In this document: positions 33,860 to 42,599 of the stretch, piece by piece
Layout of the letters: each line of letters starts with the position of its first letter
How positions within the stretch are numbered: the stretch's first letter is position 1
Assembly: GCA_017550425.1 (NCBI GenBank)
Contig: JAFZPG010000043.1
Span: 1-51,249, forward strand
Source of the DNA: Lachnospiraceae bacterium
GTDB lineage: Bacteria; Bacillota; Clostridia; Lachnospirales; Lachnospiraceae
Length of the DNA: 51,249 nucleotides
Direction of reading: 5' to 3'
Program-made: the position numbers and the translations under genes
The notes under the pieces: model-generated
Told to the model about the DNA's origin: nothing
Database searches by the model: none
Seen by the model: only the letters and a program-made list of their open reading frames with translations

Positions 33860-35926
33860 ATGGAGCAAATGGAACAGAAGGGAAGCATGACCAAAGCCTG
33901 GAAGAGGCGTGGCCGGGAGCATATGAAGCGACACTACATGATCATGGCCATGATCGGTATCGTTGTCATTATGATCACCGGCGGTTTTTCCGAGCCCCGC
34001 GGATATACCACGATGGAGGATTTCGCGGCTTCCAAAGTGCGCCCTGAAACCGGAACGGTCAGCTGGGTCAACAGCTGGCAGCGGTTCAAAGAGACCTTCT
34101 GGACCGAGGATGGATTTAAAAATCCGCTGGATACCGATGAGGTGCTCGAAGAGCGTCGAGAGCAGCAGGGCATCAAGGATCCGGAGGGTAAAACCGAAGA
34201 ACCCGAGAAGGAGCAGACCGAGTCCGAGAAGTTCTGGGAGCGTGCGTTGGGACGCACGCAGGGCGTGTTCGCGAAACTGGTCAATGGAGTGACGACCGGT
34301 TCGTTCTACATATCCCTGGCGACGGCGATCACGTCGATCGTCGGTTCACCGAACGTCGCCGGCATTCTGATGGTCGTGGCCGGTTTTGCCATCACCTTCC
34401 TGTTTTGGATGTTCGTGCGAAATGTCGCAACGGTCAGCCTGTATCGTATCCTGCTGGAAGGTCGGATGTATAAATATGTGGGACTGTCGCGTATCCTCTT
34501 CCTGATGCGCGTGAAGAAGTGGATCAAGGCATCCGTGACGATGTTGGTCTACTATGTATTGCAGACGCTGCTGTGGTTCACCATCGTCGGCGGATTTATT
34601 GCCCGATATTCGTACTATCTGGTGCCGATGATCGTCGCGGAGAACCCGGATATAGGTCCGATCCAGGCCATGAAACTGTCACGGGCCATGATGATGGGAC
34701 ACAAAAAAGAATGCTTCCGTATGGAGATCTCCTTCATCGGCTGGCACATTCTGTCATTTGCCGGATGGTATCTGTCCGGATTTATACATATCTACGCTTT
34801 GGGTACATTGGCCGCGACAGCGCTGAGCGCGCTGTACATCCGCCCGTACATCATGGCGACCAACTGCGAGTACTATGCGGACCGCCGTAAGGGCGCTATC
34901 GAAGATAAGATCCCGGGGACGGAGCGCCTGAACGAGACCTATCTCTACGAGCTGCCTTCGCAGGAATTGATCGAAGAGGCGTACGAAGATGTCATCGAGA
35001 TCGCGCGCGAGCCGGTCGCCGAGCTTTCACTGAATGGTTTTCCGAAGTTCATGGCGGACTGGTGGGGCATCACCTTCTGGCACAGCCGTCGCGAACGCGC
35101 CTATGAAGAGTACCAGGCGCATAAGATGCGCGTGCAGCACCTGGATCATGTGGTGGCGCGCGAGGAATACCCGATCCGTCTGGGGCCTTTGCATAAAGAA
35201 AAGCCGCGAAAGTGGCTGGAAAATATATTTTATATCCGGCATTATTCGATCTGGTCGCTGACCATGCTGTTTTTCACCTACGCGTTCATCGGCTGGATCT
35301 GGGAGGTCGGAATGCATGCGGTGCAGACGGGCGAGTTCGTCAACCGCGGCGTCATGCATGGCCCCTGGTTGCCCATCTACGGAGCCGGCGCAGTCATGAC
35401 TCTGGTCCTGCTCAATCGCATCCGTCCGCATCCGTTTGTGATGTTTTTTGCAACGACGGCGCTCTGCGGATCGATCGAATATGTGACCAGCTGGTACCTG
35501 GAGCAGGTGAACGGAGTGCGCTGGTGGGATTACACGGGTTATTTCCTGAACATCAACGGACGTGTCTGCGCGGAAGGCTTGCTGCTGTTCGGCATCGGCT
35601 GTACGGCGACGGTCTACCTGATCGGACCGATCCTGGATAATCTGTTTGCGCGCATCCCGTATAAGGTCATCATCCCGATCGCGCTGTCGCTGCTTCTGGC
35701 GATCAGCATTGACCAGATCTACTCACGGAAATATCCGAATTTGGGTAAAGGCATCACTTCCGGAGGCTCGGAGGCACAGGAAGATCCTGAGGCGGAAAAT
35801 GATGAAGAAACTGCGAGGATCCTGTTTCATGGGACGGGAACGGATCAAAAGTACAAAATAGTGACAGATTCCCCGGGATTCGGTGAGATTTCTGTCAATA
35901 ATACCTTGACACTGAAGGCCTTTTAG
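33860..35926 (+). CDS. DUF975-like and CmpB-like fusion membrane protein
   Basis: 688 residues joining two membrane modules. The first (about 1-340) has an N-terminal helix at about 28-47, a polar segment, and four or more helices; its LVPMIVAENPDIGPIQAMKLS stretch matches DUF975-type proteins. After a polar linker (about 345-455) comes a CmpB/putative ABC-transporter type IV module (about 463-620) with FIGWIWEVGMH, the RGVMHGPWLPIYGAG signature and an EYVTSWYLE segment. The C-terminus is acidic. Each module usually occurs as a separate protein of unknown function. The start is uncertain: ATG 33887, behind AAGGGAAG, is an alternative. Confidence 0.8.
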   Translation: MEQMEQKGSMTKAWKRRGREHMKRHYMIMAMIGIVVIMITGGFSEPRGYTTMEDFAASKVRPETGTVSWVNSWQRFKETFWTEDGFKNPLDTDEVLEERREQQGIKDPEGKTEEPEKEQTESEKFWERALGRTQGVFAKLVNGVTTGSFYISLATAITSIVGSPNVAGILMVVAGFAITFLFWMFVRNVATVSLYRILLEGRMYKYVGLSRILFLMRVKKWIKASVTMLVYYVLQTLLWFTIVGGFIARYSYYLVPMIVAENPDIGPIQAMKLSRAMMMGHKKECFRMEISFIGWHILSFAGWYLSGFIHIYALGTLAATALSALYIRPYIMATNCEYYADRRKGAIEDKIPGTERLNETYLYELPSQELIEEAYEDVIEIAREPVAELSLNGFPKFMADWWGITFWHSRRERAYEEYQAHKMRVQHLDHVVAREEYPIRLGPLHKEKPRKWLENIFYIRHYSIWSLTMLFFTYAFIGWIWEVGMHAVQTGEFVNRGVMHGPWLPIYGAGAVMTLVLLNRIRPHPFVMFFATTALCGSIEYVTSWYLEQVNGVRWWDYTGYFLNINGRVCAEGLLLFGIGCTATVYLIGPILDNLFARIPYKVIIPIALSLLLAISIDQIYSRKYPNLGKGITSGGSEAQEDPEAENDEETARILFHGTGTDQKYKIVTDSPGFGEISVNNTLTLKAF

Positions 35927-35934
35927 GTTATAAC
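35906..35934 (+). promoter_or_regulatory. Strong promoter inside the end of the fusion gene
   Basis: TTGACA (35906-35911), 17-base spacer, TATAAC (35929-35934), 11 of 12 consensus matches. The -35 lies in the last codons of the preceding gene and the -10 just after its stop; it drives the next zinc-ribbon gene. Confidence 0.8.
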
Positions 35935-35976
35935 TTAAGTAGTATTCCATAAAACCATACAAGGAGGTTTTAGATC

Positions 35977-36552
35977 ATGTTTTGTCCGAAATGTGGGGCT
36001 CAGTTGCCCGATGGTAGTGTGTTCTGTTCTGCGTGTGGCACGCAGATCGTTCAGCAGGTAAATACAGCAGCGGAGCAGGATGCTCAGCAGGCAGCTCCCG
36101 TAGCACCTGTAGTTCCGAAGGCTGCCACCGCCGGAAAGTACAATATTTTAGGTGCAGTGTTCACGGTTTTGTGCTTCTTCTGTTTGTTCCTGCCTTTCCA
36201 GGGTGAGGGAGCGGATGCTATGTTCATCGCTAAACCGGAAGGTTGGTTTATGATCCTGGTCGTTTTAGCAGCAGGTTTCTTTGTATTTACGAAGATGGAC
36301 AGTTTCTTCATGCTTGCTTCCTGTGCGGCGATCTTCTTATGTTTCATTTCGTTGCTCCTGATCGCATGCGGAGCACACGGAACCGGTGTTAAGGGTGCGG
36401 ATGAACTTTTAAGCTTAGCTGCTCAGTTTGGTTATTCTACGAGTGGAATAAAGGTTAAGACTGCAGGTAACGGTGTTACTTTGGCATTGACCTGCTCGAT
36501 CGTTATGCTTGTATCCCCGATCATCAATCGTTTGTTCGCTAAGAGAAAGTAA
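35977..36552 (+). CDS. Zinc-ribbon membrane protein (second)
   Basis: 191 residues. A zinc ribbon at the N-terminus (CPKCG at 3-7, CSACG at 18-22) is followed by an Ala/Gln/Val-rich linker (about 25-48) and four hydrophobic segments (about 50-70, 82-101, 105-127, 159-180). Unknown function; the plan parallels the protein encoded at 25582, although the membrane parts differ. It has its own strong promoter and an AAGGAGG site, and ends at a bidirectional terminator. Confidence 0.8.
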   Translation: MFCPKCGAQLPDGSVFCSACGTQIVQQVNTAAEQDAQQAAPVAPVVPKAATAGKYNILGAVFTVLCFFCLFLPFQGEGADAMFIAKPEGWFMILVVLAAGFFVFTKMDSFFMLASCAAIFLCFISLLLIACGAHGTGVKGADELLSLAAQFGYSTSGIKVKTAGNGVTLALTCSIVMLVSPIINRLFAKRK

Positions 36553-36574
36553 TACAACAAAAGAGATAAAAAGA

Positions 36575-36609
36575 GAGGCTGTCGCGTAGATCGCGACAGC
36601 CTCTTTTAA
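36575..36609. terminator. Bidirectional terminator between zinc-ribbon gene and hydA
   Basis: Twelve-base perfect stem (GAGGCTGTCGCG at 36575-36586 with 36592-36603), U-runs on both strands. A second G/C-run hairpin (GGGGGGA/TTCCCCCC) follows at 36617-36638. Confidence 0.88.
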
Positions 36610-36642
36610 TTATGGAGGGGGGATCGTTCTTCCCCCCCTTTA

Positions 36643-38418
36643 TTATTTCAGGTCGTTGAAACCGACTTTTGCTGCGTAGGTCGTATGAAGCAGCTCGTGT
36701 GCCTTATGGCTGTTCGGCTCGCCGAGGAACTTCTCGTAGAGTTCCCGGATCTGGGGATTGTTGTGGGACTGACGGTGGGTCTGTCTCTGGTCCTCCAGGT
36801 AGAGAGCCTTCGCACGTTTTTCTTTGTAGGTGTCCATGATATCATCGTCCTCGTGGGGCAGGAAGAATTCACGAACGTACGGCTGGCCGCCGCCGTTGAT
36901 GCATCCGCCCGGACATCCCATGATCTCGATGAAGTGATACTTTGATTTCCCTGCGCGGATGTCGTCCAGCAGGACCTTCGCGGACTTCATGCCGGAGGCG
37001 ATGGCCACGTTGATGGTCGTTCCGTTGATATCCAAGGATGCTTCGCGGATCCCGGCTTCATGACCGCGGACGGTCGTGAAGGTGATCGGGTCAGCTTCCG
37101 TGCCGGTCATCTTGTAGTAGACGGTGCGGAGTGCCGCCTCCATAACGCCGCCGGTCACACCGAAGATCACGCCTGCGCCGGAGTAGTCGCCCATGATGTC
37201 CTGGTCCCAGCCTTCTTCGGGCAGACGCTCGAAGATGATGCCGGCACGTTTGATCATGCGGGCCAGTTCACGCGTGGTGATGACTGCATCGACATCCGGA
37301 AGGCCGTTCACCTTCAACTGCTCACGCTGGCGCTCGTACTTCTTAGCAGTACAAGGCATGACGGAGACTACGAAAATGTCTTCCGGAGCCACGCCGTGGA
37401 CTTGCGCCCAGTAGGATTTGATGATGGCGCCCTGCATCTGGTGCGGGGATTTGCAGGAGGACAGGTGCGGCAGAAGGTCGCTGTAGTTGTACTCTGCGTA
37501 GTTGACCCAGCCGGGTGAACAGGAGGTGATCATGGGGAGAACACCGCCGTTCTTCAGGCGTCCGAGGAGCTCGGTGCCTTCTTCCATGATAGTCAGGTCC
37601 GCGCCGAAGTTGACGTCGTAGATGCGCTTGAAACCGAGACGACGCATGGCTGCGATCATCTTACCGGTCACAGGAGTGCCGATCGGGTAGCCGAACTCCT
37701 CGCCGAGAGCGGCGCGGACGGCGGGCGCAGCCTGCGCGATCACGACTTTTCCTTTGGCAAATGCTTCGTCGACGAGCTCGATCTCGGAGTGCTCCATCAG
37801 AGCGCCGGTCGGGCAGACCGAAACACATTGACCGCACTGGATACAAGGCGAGTCGTTGAAGCCGCGGTCTTCGGCCGGAGCCACGAAGGTGTTGAAACCG
37901 CGGTTCTCGTATCCGAGGATGCCGAGACCGTGGGCGTTCTTACAACGTTCGATACAGCGGCCGCAGAGGATACATTTGGATGTATCGCGGACCAGACCGG
38001 GCGCGAGCTGATCGATGTGTACCTCCGAGTGCACGCCGCCGAACACATCGGCGCGGGCGCCGGTGACATTGGCCACGTGAAGCAGCTCACATTTTCCGTT
38101 CTTATCGCACGCCTGGCAGAACTGGTTATGGTTGGACAGAAGGAGCTCGACGCTCATTCTTCTGGCTGTGGTCGCAGCGGGCGAAGAGATGGTGATCTCC
38201 ATGCCGTCGGATACCGGGTAGACGCAGCTGGCTACGAGGCCGCGCGCGCCTTTGACTTCGACCAGGCAGACGCGGCAGGAACCCTGATTGCATTCCCCGT
38301 GGTTAAAAGAGCAGAGAGAGGGGATCTCATATCCGCATTTTCTGGCAGCCTCCAGGATCGTAAGACCTTCTTCGACCTGATGGCTGACTCCTTCGATCTT
38401 GATCGTAATAAGTGCCAT
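36643..38418 (-). CDS. hydA: [FeFe]-hydrogenase catalytic subunit
   Basis: 591-residue hydrogenase of the multi-subunit NADH-linked type; reduces protons to H2 using NADH-derived (and possibly ferredoxin) electrons. Domains in order: 2Fe-2S plant-type ferredoxin (Cys36, 48, 51, 65), a His/three-Cys cluster (HNQFCQACDKNGKC, near 95-110), a two-4Fe-4S ferredoxin domain (near 140-210), then the H-cluster domain with its three Cys motifs TSCSPGW (about 298), MPCTAKK (about 351) and MGCPGGCINGG (about 498). The ribosome site is TAGGAGGA. It is the last gene of hydC-hydB-hydA, 15 bases after hydB. Whether the complex bifurcates cannot be read from sequence alone. Confidence 0.96.
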   Translation of the reverse strand: MALITIKIEGVSHQVEEGLTILEAARKCGYEIPSLCSFNHGECNQGSCRVCLVEVKGARGLVASCVYPVSDGMEITISSPAATTARRMSVELLLSNHNQFCQACDKNGKCELLHVANVTGARADVFGGVHSEVHIDQLAPGLVRDTSKCILCGRCIERCKNAHGLGILGYENRGFNTFVAPAEDRGFNDSPCIQCGQCVSVCPTGALMEHSEIELVDEAFAKGKVVIAQAAPAVRAALGEEFGYPIGTPVTGKMIAAMRRLGFKRIYDVNFGADLTIMEEGTELLGRLKNGGVLPMITSCSPGWVNYAEYNYSDLLPHLSSCKSPHQMQGAIIKSYWAQVHGVAPEDIFVVSVMPCTAKKYERQREQLKVNGLPDVDAVITTRELARMIKRAGIIFERLPEEGWDQDIMGDYSGAGVIFGVTGGVMEAALRTVYYKMTGTEADPITFTTVRGHEAGIREASLDINGTTINVAIASGMKSAKVLLDDIRAGKSKYHFIEIMGCPGGCINGGGQPYVREFFLPHEDDDIMDTYKEKRAKALYLEDQRQTHRQSHNNPQIRELYEKFLGEPNSHKAHELLHTTYAAKVGFNDLK

Positions 38419-38433
38419 GCTTTTCTTGTCCTC

Positions 38434-40323
38434 CTACTCTTTCGTGATAGCGACAAACTTACAGTTGCTCTTGCAGAGACCGCATTTTGCGCATTTGCTC
38501 TGATCGATCGCGAAGGATGCCAGTTTGTGGCCCTCGGCGATGTAGTCGGTGCGGGAGATGCATCCCGCCGGGCAGTTTCTCGCGCAGAGACCGCAACCGA
38601 TACAAATGTCCGGATTGATCTTATACTGCATCAGACTCTTGCAGACATGCGCGGGGCAACGCTTCTCGACGATGTGGGCAATGTATTCGTCCCGGAAGTG
38701 ACGCAGGGTCGAATTGACCGGGTTCGCCGCGGTCTGGCCCAGAGCACAGAGGGAATTCTTCTGAATGGTCTTACTGAGTTCCTCGAGGGTATCGAGGTCT
38801 TCCATGGTGCCCTTGCCTTCGGTGATCTTCGTCAGGATCTCCAGGATCCTCTTCGTACCGATACGGCAGGGTGAGCATTTTCCGCAGGATTCATCGCAGA
38901 TGAACTCCATGTAGAATTTTGCCACGTCCACCATACAGTTATCTTCGTCCATGACGATGGCGCCGCCGGAGCCCATCATGGAGCCCTTCTGCACCAGGTT
39001 GTCGAAATCGATGGGTTCGTCCAGGAATTCCTCCGTGAGACAGCCGCCGGACGGACCGCCGGTCTGGATCGCTTTGAACTTCTTGCCGTTCGGGATGCCG
39101 CCGCCGATATCGTAGATGAGCTCGCGGAGCGTCGTTCCCATGGGAACCTCGACGAGGCCGACGTTGTTCACCTTACCGCCGAGCGCGAATACCTTCGTGC
39201 CCTTCGAGCCTTCAGTGCCGACACGGGCGAATTCCGCCGCGCCTTCGCGGAGAATGTAATGAACGCACGCCAGGGTCTCAACGTTGTTGACGATGGTGGG
39301 CTTACCCCAGAGACCTTTTACCGCCGGGAACGGAGGTCTGGGTCTGGGCATGCCGCGCTTACCCTCGATGGAGTTGAGGAGTGCGGTCTCCTCGCCGCAG
39401 ACGAACGCGCCGGCGCCGAGGCGGATATTACAGTCGAAATCAAATCCGGAGCCCAGGATATTCTTGCCGAGCAGACCGGCTTCTCTTGCATTTTGGATGG
39501 CGATCTTCAGACGCGCTACCGCGATCGGGTACTCGGCCCGCACATAGAAGTAACCTTCCTTCGCGCCGATCGCGTAAGCCGCGATCATCATGCCTTCGAT
39601 GACTGCGGTCGGATTGCCCTCTAAGATGGAACGATCCATGAATGCGCCGGGGTCGCCTTCGTCACCGTTGCAGACTACGTACTTCTCGTCGCCTTCGGAA
39701 GCGAGAGCGAACATCCACTTACGGCCGGCAGGGAAACCGCCGCCGCCGCGTCCGCGCAGTCCCGAGAGCAGGACGGTGTCAGCCACTTCCTTCTGGGTCA
39801 TGGACAGAGCTTTCTTCAGTCCTTTAAACGCGCCGAAACCGAGTGCTTCACTCAGATCCTCGGGATTGATGACGCCGCAACCATGCAGCGCAATGCGGCG
39901 CTGCTTCTTATAGAAATTGATATCATCCTGTTTGGAGACCTTTTCGCCGGAGACCGGATCGACATAGAGCAGGCGCTCTACGACCTCGCCGCGCGCGATG
40001 TCCGAGTCGATGATCTCCTCAACATCGTCGAGGGTGACCATCCGGTAGAGGGTATCCTCGGGATAGATCTTGACAAAAGGTCCCTGCGAGCAGAAACCGA
40101 AACAACCGGCCAGATTTACGGTCGCCTTTTCGTTCAGGCCTTTTTTCGCCAGAAGTTCGGTGAATTTCGCTGCGATCTCTTTGGAGTTGCTGGACAGACA
40201 GCCGGTACCGCCGCACAGCACGATATGACGCTTATGATCGGCGCCGTTTAGTTTTTCCGCGATGTTTTTCTCGCATTCTACGCTGATCCGGTCCAGTTCT
40301 TCGATCGAAGTGATACGGTTCAT
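38434..40323 (-). CDS. hydB: NuoF-like flavin/NADH subunit of hydrogenase
   Basis: 629-residue NADH-binding subunit. The N-terminal thioredoxin-like 2Fe-2S domain has CGGTGCLSSNS and GCFGFC. The NuoF core follows, with the FMN/NADH glycine-rich stretch RGRGGGGFPAGRKW and the GDEGDPGAFMDR loop, then the SLBB region and the C-terminal 4Fe-4S motif SCGKCSPCRIGT. Two ferredoxin clusters end the protein (CIGCGLCARNCP and CAKCGLCKSNC). This layout is that of HydB in trimeric hydrogenases. It overlaps hydC by 4 bases (ATGA) and is followed closely by hydA. Confidence 0.95.
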   Translation of the reverse strand: MNRITSIEELDRISVECEKNIAEKLNGADHKRHIVLCGGTGCLSSNSKEIAAKFTELLAKKGLNEKATVNLAGCFGFCSQGPFVKIYPEDTLYRMVTLDDVEEIIDSDIARGEVVERLLYVDPVSGEKVSKQDDINFYKKQRRIALHGCGVINPEDLSEALGFGAFKGLKKALSMTQKEVADTVLLSGLRGRGGGGFPAGRKWMFALASEGDEKYVVCNGDEGDPGAFMDRSILEGNPTAVIEGMMIAAYAIGAKEGYFYVRAEYPIAVARLKIAIQNAREAGLLGKNILGSGFDFDCNIRLGAGAFVCGEETALLNSIEGKRGMPRPRPPFPAVKGLWGKPTIVNNVETLACVHYILREGAAEFARVGTEGSKGTKVFALGGKVNNVGLVEVPMGTTLRELIYDIGGGIPNGKKFKAIQTGGPSGGCLTEEFLDEPIDFDNLVQKGSMMGSGGAIVMDEDNCMVDVAKFYMEFICDESCGKCSPCRIGTKRILEILTKITEGKGTMEDLDTLEELSKTIQKNSLCALGQTAANPVNSTLRHFRDEYIAHIVEKRCPAHVCKSLMQYKINPDICIGCGLCARNCPAGCISRTDYIAEGHKLASFAIDQSKCAKCGLCKSNCKFVAITKE

Positions 40324-40805
40324 GCTGTCGCCTCCTTTCTGTAGGATGCGATGATGTCTTCGACTTCCTCAACATCCACCTTCGGATATACCTTTCCGTT
40401 GATGCTTACCGCCGGCGCGATACCGCAGGCGCCGATGCAGCGGAGCGCATCGAGCGTGAAGAGCCCATCCGGGGTGGTCTGGCCGGGCGAGATCCCCAGC
40501 AGTTCCGAGAAACGGTCAATGACGATCTGCGCGCCTTTAACGTAGCAAGCGGTGCCCAGACAGCAGCCGATCACATATTTGCCCTTCGGCGTAAGAGAGA
40601 AAAATGAATAAAAGGTGACCACACCGTAGATCTCAGCAACGGAGATCCCCGTTTTTTCCGATACCAGTTCCTGAACTTCGAGCGGAATGTATCCGTATTC
40701 GTTCTGGATGTCGCTGAGTATCATCATGAGCGGTGTCTTCTCGCCTTTGTAGCGGTCACAGATCTCCCGGATCTGCGCCGCTGCTGCAGCATTCAGCTTC
40801 CCCAT
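40320..40805 (-). CDS. hydC: NuoE-like 2Fe-2S subunit of hydrogenase
   Basis: 161-residue thioredoxin-fold ferredoxin, the first gene of the hydrogenase operon. The 2Fe-2S ligands lie in GCCLGTACYVKGA and RCIGACGIAP, and EVQELVSEKTG with GVVTFYSFF is the usual NuoE/HydC helical start. It transfers electrons between the flavin subunit and the other clusters. A GGAGG site precedes the ATG. Confidence 0.95.
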   Translation of the reverse strand: MGKLNAAAAAQIREICDRYKGEKTPLMMILSDIQNEYGYIPLEVQELVSEKTGISVAEIYGVVTFYSFFSLTPKGKYVIGCCLGTACYVKGAQIVIDRFSELLGISPGQTTPDGLFTLDALRCIGACGIAPAVSINGKVYPKVDVEEVEDIIASYRKEATA

Positions 40806-40825
40806 CGTAATACCTCCTGATTTGA

Positions 40826-40862
40826 GTTGTTTTCACAACCAGTTTATACTATGTATAGTATA
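40826..40862. promoter_or_regulatory. Two inverted repeats in the hyd promoter region (candidate operators)
   Basis: TATACTA-TGTA-TAGTATA (40845-40862) covers the -10 box of the hyd promoter, and GTTGT-TTTC-ACAAC (40826-40839) lies between promoter and start. The second recalls the TTGT...ACAA ends of Rex sites but is too short (the usual Rex site is 18-20 bases). Confidence 0.5.
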
Positions 40863-40885
40863 CCCGAGATGGGGCCGAATGTCCA
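40857..40885 (-). promoter_or_regulatory. Promoter of the hydCBA operon
   Basis: Minus-strand TGGACA (40880-40885), 17-base spacer, TATACT (40857-40862), each 5 of 6 matches; about 50 bases before the hydC start. Confidence 0.82.
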
Positions 40886-40962
40886 CTGTTTTATGGCAAA
40901 AACCGCCACGTATGTAGCACATTTGTTCAGTAGGTCGCGGCCGGATTCCGACGCAGAAACAC

Positions 40963-40998
40963 AAAAAACCCGGGGCATCTCATCGAGATGCTCCCGGG
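40963..40998 (-). terminator. Terminator after the 163-residue membrane-anchored protein gene
   Basis: Minus-strand stem of about 13 pairs (right arm GAGATGCCCCGGG) with a 3-base loop, followed by TTTTTTG. It isolates this gene from the hyd operon downstream. Confidence 0.9.
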
Positions 40999-41016
40999 CA
41001 CGGGTCCTAAACAGGA

Positions 41017-41508
41017 TCATTTTTCTTTCTTATTCTTGCGGCCTTTTTTCTCCGGAACCGGAATGGAACCGCCGCGGACACTCTTAATGTCTGTAAGGTA
41101 GATACCGCTGACAACGCCTTTGATCTCTTTCTTCACCGGAACGATGTCAAAAACCTTCGCGTCTGCGATCAATGTCATGATCTTCGGTCCGATCTTAACC
41201 TTAACGAAGGGAAGTTTCGCTTTGCGGAAACGCTTCGGCGTCTGGTCCATAACGACCTTAGGAAGATTGGCATCACACATACGCATTTTCTTTTTATCGA
41301 TGACGATCATGGACATGGTCTGCGCCATCTGTTCCAACTGCTCTCTCTGCAGAGCCTGCTTCTTCTGAAGCTTGCTGCCGAGGAAGCCGAGGATGATAAG
41401 GATCACGAGGATGATTCCGAGGACGAGCAAAAGCCATCCCCACCACCGCATCGCCGGAACCATGGGATAGGCCAGGGAACGAGCGGCATACAACATACCG
41501 AAATTCAT
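41017..41508 (-). CDS. Membrane-anchored protein of unknown function, 163 residues
   Basis: One strong hydrophobic segment (about residues 21-41, WWGWLLLVLGIILV...) is followed by a short coiled coil (about 46-62) and a soluble domain with many Lys and Val residues that looks beta-rich, ending in a Lys/Arg tail (KKGRKNKKEK). Topology is probably an N-terminal anchor with a cytoplasmic domain. No family recognised. Start chosen at the ATG behind AAGGAGGC; an open extension of 52 codons crosses the promoter and is not used. It has its own promoter and terminator. Confidence 0.75.
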   Translation of the reverse strand: MNFGMLYAARSLAYPMVPAMRWWGWLLLVLGIILVILIILGFLGSKLQKKQALQREQLEQMAQTMSMIVIDKKKMRMCDANLPKVVMDQTPKRFRKAKLPFVKVKIGPKIMTLIADAKVFDIVPVKKEIKGVVSGIYLTDIKSVRGGSIPVPEKKGRKNKKEK

Positions 41509-41542
41509 AGGAAAGCCTCCTTGTAGTAATACATCGGTAATA

Positions 41543-41571
41543 AGTATAGCATTTTTCCCTGCGTCTGGCAA
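41543..41571 (-). promoter_or_regulatory. Promoter of the membrane-anchored protein gene
   Basis: Minus-strand TTGCCA (41566-41571), 17-base spacer, TATACT (41543-41548); divergent from the ecf promoter. Confidence 0.75.
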
Positions 41572-41617
41572 GGGGTCCCCAAAGAAAAGTTTGTAAAGAC
41601 AGACACAGGCGGAATTC

Positions 41618-41646
41618 TTGCATGCGTACGTTTTCTGTGATATAAT
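41618..41646 (+). promoter_or_regulatory. Promoter of the ecf operon
   Basis: TTGCAT (41618-41623), 17-base spacer, TATAAT (41641-41646), 31 bases before the ecfA1 ATG. Confidence 0.82.
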
Positions 41647-41677
41647 AAGCGCAATTTCATGCAAAGGAGGAGACGCG

Positions 41678-42538
41678 ATGGCGCTGATCGATATATTGCA
41701 TCTGTTTCATAGTTTTTATCGTTACGACGAAAGCGGCAGCGTGTCCGGCACGAAGGCTGCGCTGAAGGATGTTACCCTCAGCATCGAGGCCGGCTCCTTT
41801 GTTGCGGTCCTGGGGCATAACGGTTCGGGAAAATCCACCCTTGCAAAGCACATCAATGCGCTCTTCCTGCCTTCGAAGGGCGATGTGAAGGTGAATGGCC
41901 GAAATACCCGCGACGCGGGCGAAGTCCTGCTGATCCGGCGGGATGCCGGCATGGTCTTCCAGAACCCGGATAACCAGATGATCGCAAATGTGGTGGAAGA
42001 AGAGGTCGCATTCGGACCGGAAAATATCGGCGTTCCCACGGAGGAGATCTGGGAGCGCGTGGGCGATGCGCTCGAGCGGGTCGGCATGACCGCGTACCGG
42101 ATGCATTCGCCGGACCGCCTGTCGGGCGGGCAGAAGCAGCGTGTGGCGATCGCCGGAGTCGTGGCAATGAAGCCGCAGTGCATCATCCTCGATGAGCCGA
42201 CGGCCATGCTGGATCCGATGGGGCGGCGCGAGGTGCTGCGCACGTTGCATGAACTGAATGAGAAGGAAAAGATCACGATCCTGTTGATCACACACCATAT
42301 GGACGAGACCATCGACGCGGATCGGGTGATCGTCATGGATGACGGCGAGGTCGTGCTCGATGACGTTCCGAGCGTGGTGTTTTCCCACGTGGAGGAACTG
42401 CGCAACCGCGGGCTGGATGTGCCGGTCGCGACGCAGCTGGCGTATGAACTGCGGCAGAAGGGGCTCGACCTTCCGGAAGGCATTCTGTCGGAAGAGGAGT
42501 TTGTGGAAGCATATCTGAAGTTGTGCGCGGAGCATTGA
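41678..42538 (+). CDS. ecfA1: ECF transporter ATPase A1
   Basis: 286-residue ATPase of energy-coupling factor vitamin/metal transporters. Walker A GHNGSGKS is at 46-53, signature LSGGQKQRV, Walker B IILDEPTAMLDP and switch His in ITHHMDE. Start chosen at the ATG after AAAGGAGGAG; the open frame before it crosses the promoter. It opens the ecf operon, but an unrelated patatin-like gene separates it from ecfA2. Together with EcfA2 and EcfT it powers several substrate-binding S components encoded elsewhere. Confidence 0.95.
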   Translation: MALIDILHLFHSFYRYDESGSVSGTKAALKDVTLSIEAGSFVAVLGHNGSGKSTLAKHINALFLPSKGDVKVNGRNTRDAGEVLLIRRDAGMVFQNPDNQMIANVVEEEVAFGPENIGVPTEEIWERVGDALERVGMTAYRMHSPDRLSGGQKQRVAIAGVVAMKPQCIILDEPTAMLDPMGRREVLRTLHELNEKEKITILLITHHMDETIDADRVIVMDDGEVVLDDVPSVVFSHVEELRNRGLDVPVATQLAYELRQKGLDLPEGILSEEEFVEAYLKLCAEH

Positions 42539-42599
42539 CCGACGGGCGGATCGATCCGCGATGTAGTCGGATCGGATAACGAAAAACGAGGTAGTTAGT

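Noticed and set aside
37789..38874. 361-codon plus-strand frame opposite hydA/hydB
   Set aside because: Opposite-strand image of the iron-sulfur genes, no ribosome site.
40826..40839. Rex binding site before hydC
   Set aside because: The GTTGT/ACAAC repeat is too short and lacks the inner bases of the Rex consensus.
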